Assembly (NCBI RefSeq): GCF_026013615.1
Contig: NZ_JAPDPI010000020.1
Coordinates: 41,685 to 105,684 of the forward strand
DNA from: Plebeiibacterium marinum
GTDB taxonomy: Bacteria > Bacteroidota > Bacteroidia > Bacteroidales > Marinilabiliaceae
Length of the DNA: 64,000 nt
Reading direction: 5' to 3'
The translations under genes and the position numbers were made by a program. A model generated the notes under the pieces. That model did no database searches and was not told the origin of the DNA. It saw only the letters and a program-made list of their open reading frames with translations. Below, in pieces: positions 61,401 through 64,000 of this stretch (position 1 is the stretch's first letter; each line of letters begins with the position of its first letter).

Positions 61401-61588
61401 CCTCCTTTACCACAACCAAAACACTTAAATATGCCTTTTGCAGGATTGACACTTAATGATGCTGTCTTCTCATTGTGAAAAGGACAACAGGCGATATAAT
61501 TACTTCCAGACCTTTTTAATTCAATAAAATTTGATACAACATTTAAGACTTCTCCATTTATGTGTTCTATTACTCTATTTGCATCCAT
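58469..61588 (-). CDS. Primase-helicase: CHC2 zinc finger, TOPRIM, SF3-like P-loop domain
   Basis: A 1039-residue replication protein. The zinc-binding site is C35-P-F-H38 with C56-F-G-C59, and it is followed by a TOPRIM catalytic region (AYIVEGYTDALRM, TLIFDGDSAGK). Residues about 400-600 form a linking domain. The C-terminal helicase-like P-loop module has Walker A MYGQKGSGKNTCAESI near 660 and Walker B NAVCVLDEYRND near 695, with arginine-finger-like ALFSRFIALGF. It primes and unwinds element DNA during replication. Length and domain order fit phage or plasmid primase-helicases. The origin may be the iteron-like array 1 kb downstream. Confidence 0.9.
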   Translation of the reverse strand: MDANRVIEHINGEVLNVVSNFIELKRSGSNYIACCPFHNEKTASLSVNPAKGIFKCFGCGKGGNAIEFIKEHEGVDFKQAVEIGAKKLGIGFEWKKSANFDEAKFKHQESLRIACDIVESFFVEQVAHNDAQKYIKERNISIPENSSFNIGFAPNGNALLAHSRKEGLKTEILEEIGVLKSSDKGVYDFFRNRLIFPISNSRGQTIAFAGRDLNGESKVKYLNSPESSIYIKGNELYALNEARFAIKKEERAYIVEGYTDALRMHHIGINNTVATCGTALTQAQAVLLKRYTNKVTLIFDGDSAGKLATDRNAETLIRNQFHVSVIVLPEKQDPDSLFDTKEVFLQYNEKQVDYIIYKASQYAEKSASDPVFKSEAIKRVAQLIACYDKTKQEVYLEFLTEHIKPKKAWQDALKEFTKDEPVNQQRYTVPKHVSLNDFNRWGFYVEDNCYVFRNKKGDDFVTHSNFVMAPLFHIVSPLNAKRLYEIKNRHNLVRIVELPQRDLVSITNFKLQIESLGNFLWTGGESELNKLKAWLYEKTKSCKEIVQMGWQREGFFCWGNGIFNGDEFIKADRYGIVKHQDTYFYIPACSEIYSDDDTLFEFERHFIHNEGNITLYEYATKYYGVFGLNGIITMSFYFACLFMDIIAKRFDKFPILNMYGQKGSGKNTCAESILYMFGRKGKVPNLHNSSKPSIADHVATSSNAVCVLDEYRNDLEMEKRELLKGFWDKTGRTRMNMDKDKKKETSKVNQGIIVCGQQIATADIALFSRFIALGFSKTVFSFEEKRLFEELEQINKQGLTQITHQLLRHREAFARNYNKTVDVVSDKFRELLGTIAIETRIYNNWLTVASAYATISNIVELPFLYEEIMELFVKMMIEQNKETARNDDLGIFWKTVQYLISSNMLFEEGDYRVVYSDKIVRHYKENGEWKRSDITLKEPKNLFYLSVSRVFGLYKTQALREGDKPLPDATVEYYLKNSSSFICDCKKVYFKKFDAKSGCPEYDGNGNIKKTYTTAFVFYLDKVNLTLESKYDGNENDTN

Positions 61589-61645
61589 TAAATACGAAGT
61601 TAAATTAGTAGAGCTGCCCTTGTTCAGCTCTACTTTAAACCATTG

Positions 61646-61957
61646 CTAATTGTCAAGGGTGGTTATTAATTCTCTTATATCTTCAGGAGAGAAACAAAGT
61701 GGAATCTTGTCAACCATTGCTGCTGTTAACTCGATACGGGATATTTCATTTTCCTTCCAATTGGGTAGCATGTAAATCGTGCTACTACTGTGAATGAAAC
61801 TTAATCGTAATCGTAAGTTTTCAGACCAATTGAGTTTTTCAAGTTCCGTTGCTTCCGGGGTGATAATTGTGCAGCCTAATTCAAACAAATCACTTTTTAT
61901 TCTATCTAATTCCTGTTTATTGGTATCATAATTGATACCTGAAAGGTAAACTATCAT
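61646..61957 (-). CDS. DUF4406-like nucleoside deoxyribosyltransferase-fold protein
   Basis: A 103-residue protein resembling DUF4406 / nucleoside 2-deoxyribosyltransferase-like proteins: VYLSGINYDTNKQE at the start, GCTIITPEATELEKLNW, SSTIYMLPNWKENEISRIE (the family's hhhLpxW block) and a C-terminal helix. Such small proteins are frequent in phages; catalytic activity is unproved. It lies between the HTH gene and the primase. Confidence 0.7.
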   Translation of the reverse strand: MIVYLSGINYDTNKQELDRIKSDLFELGCTIITPEATELEKLNWSENLRLRLSFIHSSSTIYMLPNWKENEISRIELTAAMVDKIPLCFSPEDIRELITTLDN

Positions 61958-61976
61958 ATATACAAAGCTTTATAAA

Positions 61977-62339
61977 TTATAGACTACCAATATCCTTCCC
62001 TTTTTCCTGAAGATTGGAAATGCGTTTTTTATACATCTCACAAAGCTCATCCACCGATTCCACACTACTGCGAACTTTCCGATTTTCCAATAGCTTTTTT
62101 ATTTCTGCAATTGTATAATAGACTTTTCCTCCTAAAGATGAATAAGTAATATTCCCTGTACTTCGCAACCTCTGCAAAGTACGTTGGCTAATACGTAAGT
62201 ATTGGCACACGTCTTCTCCATCAATCCATGCATCCTCTGGATTGACCGATGGTTGATTTAATTCTACAAACCGGGAAAGGGAATCTATTTTTTCAATAAG
62301 AGCTTTATAAGCTTCAGATTCAATTGTTATAACGTTCAT
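61977..62339 (-). CDS. HTH_17 / excisionase-like DNA-binding protein
   Basis: A 120-residue MerR-like winged-helix protein. After a coiled N-terminus comes EDVCQYLRISQRTLQRLRST, then a wing in GGKVYYTIAEIKKLLENRK. This is typical of excisionase-family and repressor proteins of Bacteroidota mobile elements. It may direct excision with the integrase or control the replication genes; position beside RteC-like suggests regulation of element mobility. Confidence 0.85.
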   Translation of the reverse strand: MNVITIESEAYKALIEKIDSLSRFVELNQPSVNPEDAWIDGEDVCQYLRISQRTLQRLRSTGNITYSSLGGKVYYTIAEIKKLLENRKVRSSVESVDELCEMYKKRISNLQEKGKDIGSL

Positions 62340-62420
62340 GTACTGATTTTTAAATTCAGCACAAAAATGTTAATACGGAAAGTTATATGAACGCAACTTG
62401 TGTATATAGTGGCGTTACTT

Positions 62421-63023
62421 TTACTTCAAATTGAGCATTTTTTCATTAAACCTATCCACCAGAGAACTTAAAAAATAAGCGTGTAATCCCTTGTCTTTGA
62501 CAGGTGTGCGTGTAGTCATCTTATAAATTTCAGGATGATAATTATCCAAATTAATTTTAAAAAGCTTACTAAATTGCGCAACCATCTTCTGTATTGAGAT
62601 ATTTCCACTATTGATACATTTGGCTAAATGTAAGGCACAGATAAGCTCTATTAAGGCACGTTTGCTTGCTGTCCATGAAAAGGATACATCCGGTGTCCCT
62701 TTAATGTCTGTTGTTCTTTCGAATATCTCTGAACCAAGCTGCATACTTTGTAACTCAACAATAATACATTGAATCATAACTTGTAAGAACTCACGAAAGT
62801 CTTCACTTTTATTAGAAGAACATCGTTTCGCAAACCATTGTACTGTTATTTTTAGATGATTTAAGTTTCGATGGACTTGAACTACATCACCTGCTTCATA
62901 GCACCTTTCAAAAATCAATTGCCTCCATTCAACAATCAAATTTTCAAATTCAATAATACTTACCTGCCTTGATGCAAATACATTTTCAACATTCTTAATG
63001 AATCGCTCTGTTTTTTGTTCCAT
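62421..63023 (-). CDS. RteC-family regulator
   Basis: A 200-residue protein matching the RteC family. The C-terminal half has the conserved SFSWTASKRALIELICALHL, KCINSGNISIQKMVAQFSKL and FKINLDNYHPEIYKM blocks. In CTnDOT, RteC activates the excision operon. Here it is the rightmost element gene, nearest attR, and probably the first gene of the leftward transcript that includes the excisionase-like gene. It reveals kinship of this module with integrative conjugative elements although no conjugation genes are present. Confidence 0.8.
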   Translation of the reverse strand: MEQKTERFIKNVENVFASRQVSIIEFENLIVEWRQLIFERCYEAGDVVQVHRNLNHLKITVQWFAKRCSSNKSEDFREFLQVMIQCIIVELQSMQLGSEIFERTTDIKGTPDVSFSWTASKRALIELICALHLAKCINSGNISIQKMVAQFSKLFKINLDNYHPEIYKMTTRTPVKDKGLHAYFLSSLVDRFNEKMLNLK

Positions 63024-63300
63024 TTTTTAAAATGATTATTAATTAATACAAAAGCCATCGTTATGGCTAAACACAGCGATTACTTACGAAAGCATTTTAG
63101 GGCAAAATTGATAACTCTTACCTGGAACAAATGCTTGATATTGTCTTATCAATAAAAAAAATGTAAATTCGAACCTGAAATATTGTATGTTTTGGCTGAT
63201 TTATGGCATAGCTAAAAGTAGTTACTAAATCGTAACCAGTTAAAACAAGAAAGTGTGCAAAATATTGATATATAAACGCATAAGAGAGGTAGTTCACTTA
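63024..63300. other. Right-end non-coding region with integrase arm-like sites
   Basis: No gene is seen here. ACTAAATCGTAACC (63224-63237) and TGGCATAG (63204-63211) repeat sequences present 126-204 bases inside the left end, so they are candidate integrase or excisionase arm sites. The promoter for the RteC-like gene presumably also lies here; no consensus box was clear. Confidence 0.5.
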
Positions 63301-63316
63301 CCTCTCTCTCCGCTGA
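63301..63316 (+). other. attR: right 16-bp direct repeat
   Basis: CCTCTCTCTCCGCTGA identical to 15217-15232. The preceding bases do not form a tRNA, so this is the remnant duplicate left on the distal side of the element. Confidence 0.9.
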
Positions 63317-63340
63317 CTGCGAAAGCAATTTAAAGTAAAG

Positions 63341-63370
63341 CCCTGTAAGTCAACACTTACAGGGTTTTTT
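63341..63370 (+). terminator. Original host terminator of tRNA-Ser
   Basis: CCCTGTAAGT (63341-63350) pairs with ACTTACAGGG (63355-63364), followed by six T. It lies just beyond attR in host sequence and would have followed tRNA-Ser before insertion. Confidence 0.75.
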
Positions 63371-63403
63371 AATGCGCAATATTTTGAAATAAAAAGCAAA
63401 GAT

Positions 63404-63448
63404 AGTCTTAGAGTAAATATCGCATATCGCGATATTTACTCTAAGACT
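63404..63448 (-). terminator. Perfect 20-bp hairpin, probable hipA terminator
   Basis: AGTCTTAGAGTAAATATCGC (63404-63423) and its exact complement (63429-63448) flank five bases. It lies 30 bases after the hipA-like stop on the - strand, with a T-rich tail (ATCTTTGCTTTTT). It could also be a binding palindrome. Confidence 0.55.
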
Positions 63449-63478
63449 TATGTTTAAATTTCATCCTAATAAAAGACG

Positions 63479-64000
63479 TTAATTAATTTTATTCACTCCA
63501 TTAATTGCCTTTTGAATCGTTATAATAGCATTTTGTGACACACCACATTCTTTAGCTATTGATTCCCAATATAAAACTGCATCTTGCACTTCTTCCAAGA
63601 TCAGCTCCGGTTTCTTTATTCCAAAATGCTTTCCTAATTCTAAAAGATGTTTCCTTCCCGGATTTTTACTCTCTCCTGCAACCATTGTGCTGTGAAAACC
63701 ATATGCTGAATTTGAAAAAGTTAGATCATATACAGGAGCGAAACTCCAATTACCTTTGACATCCATTAAAAAAGAGAAGTTCTTACTATGATCATCCCGA
63801 TTGTGAGCAAACACATTAAAAGCTGCCAGACGTAATACTTTCTCGTATGCTTTCACATGTTTTTCAAGTTGAAAGGCACAATCCATTAAATGACCATAAT
63901 CCATTGTGCTCATTCTAAAATTATCATGCATCAATCCACTTGCAGTATGCATGTGAATTCTTTTCTCTTTTATTCTGTCAAAGCGTTTTGTACCAAAGTA
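63479..64000 (-). CDS. HipA-like kinase, C-terminal part (partial)
   Basis: The frame runs off the window end, so the N-terminus is missing. Visible are FGTKRFDRIKEKRIHMHTAS, the HipA motif with the RFDR block, and the catalytic/metal block HNRDDHSKNFSFL followed by APVYDLTFSN. HipA toxins are serine/threonine kinases that phosphorylate glutamyl-tRNA synthetase and induce persistence. This is host sequence next to attR, not part of the element. The usual small hipB gene would be upstream beyond the window. Whether it is an active toxin cannot be judged. Confidence 0.8.
   Translation of the reverse strand, partial: YFGTKRFDRIKEKRIHMHTASGLMHDNFRMSTMDYGHLMDCAFQLEKHVKAYEKVLRLAAFNVFAHNRDDHSKNFSFLMDVKGNWSFAPVYDLTFSNSAYGFHSTMVAGESKNPGRKHLLELGKHFGIKKPELILEEVQDAVLYWESIAKECGVSQNAIITIQKAINGVNKIN

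Larger units (their letters stand above)
15217..63316. mobile_element. Integrated virus-like element (prophage) of about 48 kb at tRNA-Ser
   Basis: Bounded by the 16-bp repeat at 15217-15232 and 63301-63316. It carries a tyrosine integrase at the left end, and RteC-like, excisionase-like HTH and primase-helicase genes at the right end. Between them are virion-like, antirestriction-like and lysis genes (GH108 muramidase, 3TM holin), all leftward, plus two A+T-rich cargo blocks. No large terminase, portal, HK97 capsid or tail tube is recognisable, and no conjugation (Tra/Mob) genes. I read it as a prophage of a tailless virus, with a satellite or unusual integrative element as alternatives. Confidence 0.85.

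Noticed and set aside
15217..63316. Integrative conjugative element
   Set aside because: IntDOT-like integrase and RteC suggest one, but no relaxase, coupling protein or Tra genes are visible, whereas lysis and virion-like genes are.

Overview
This window comes from a member of the Bacteroidota. The evidence is three proteins ending in type IX secretion (T9SS) sorting domains, a hybrid two-component system with a Reg_prop propeller, an RteC-family regulator, an IntDOT-type tyrosine recombinase, a DUF4248 gene and a Bacteroidota-type promoter (TTTG / TAnnTTTG) in front of a tRNA gene. I cannot assign a genus.

Layout. (1) Bases 1-15.2 kb are host chromosome: the 3' end of a tamB-like gene, an uncharacterised protein with a degenerate P-loop paired with an MscS channel, a hybrid two-component regulator, and a putative sugar-oxidation cluster (double DUF1080 protein, two Tat-exported Gfo/Idh/MocA oxidoreductases, an ApbE-like protein), ending at tRNA-Ser(UGA). 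(2) Bases 15217-63316 are one integrated element of about 48 kb. It is bounded by a 16-bp direct repeat of the tRNA 3' end, with the integrase just inside the left end and RteC-like and excisionase-like genes just inside the right end. (3) Bases 63317-64000 are host again: a terminator and the C-terminal part of a hipA-like gene.

Inside the element nearly everything except the integrase reads leftward. From right to left: a control/replication module (RteC-like, HTH, DUF4406, CHC2/TOPRIM primase fused to a P-loop helicase, Rpn nuclease, a GAAnGTAAC iteron-like array); an A+T-rich accessory block (DUF2225, TPR proteins, a Trp-repeat membrane protein, lipoproteins); a compact virion-like block (transglutaminase-like membrane protein, small membrane proteins, three consecutive beta-rich proteins, an annexin-motif protein, an RGIRNNNPGN protein, a fibre with nine 49-residue repeats); a DarB-like methyltransferase/helicase pair; a two-part ATPase gene; a lysis cassette (coiled-coil membrane protein, 3TM holin, GH108 muramidase); and a 12.5-kb three-gene cargo operon of giant T9SS proteins with cohesin- and dockerin-like modules.

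I see no large terminase, portal, HK97 capsid, tail tube or tape measure. With many small membrane proteins and tandem beta-rich proteins, my main inference is that this is a prophage of a tailless, probably membrane-containing virus. The best sequence-level discoveries are a textbook -1 frameshift cassette (G GGA AAG, UAA stop, 5-nt spacer, 9-bp stem) that would fuse a 306-residue protein to the ATPase, and an identical 14-residue C-terminal tail on both the methyltransferase and the helicase, kept despite 8 of 14 codons differing synonymously.
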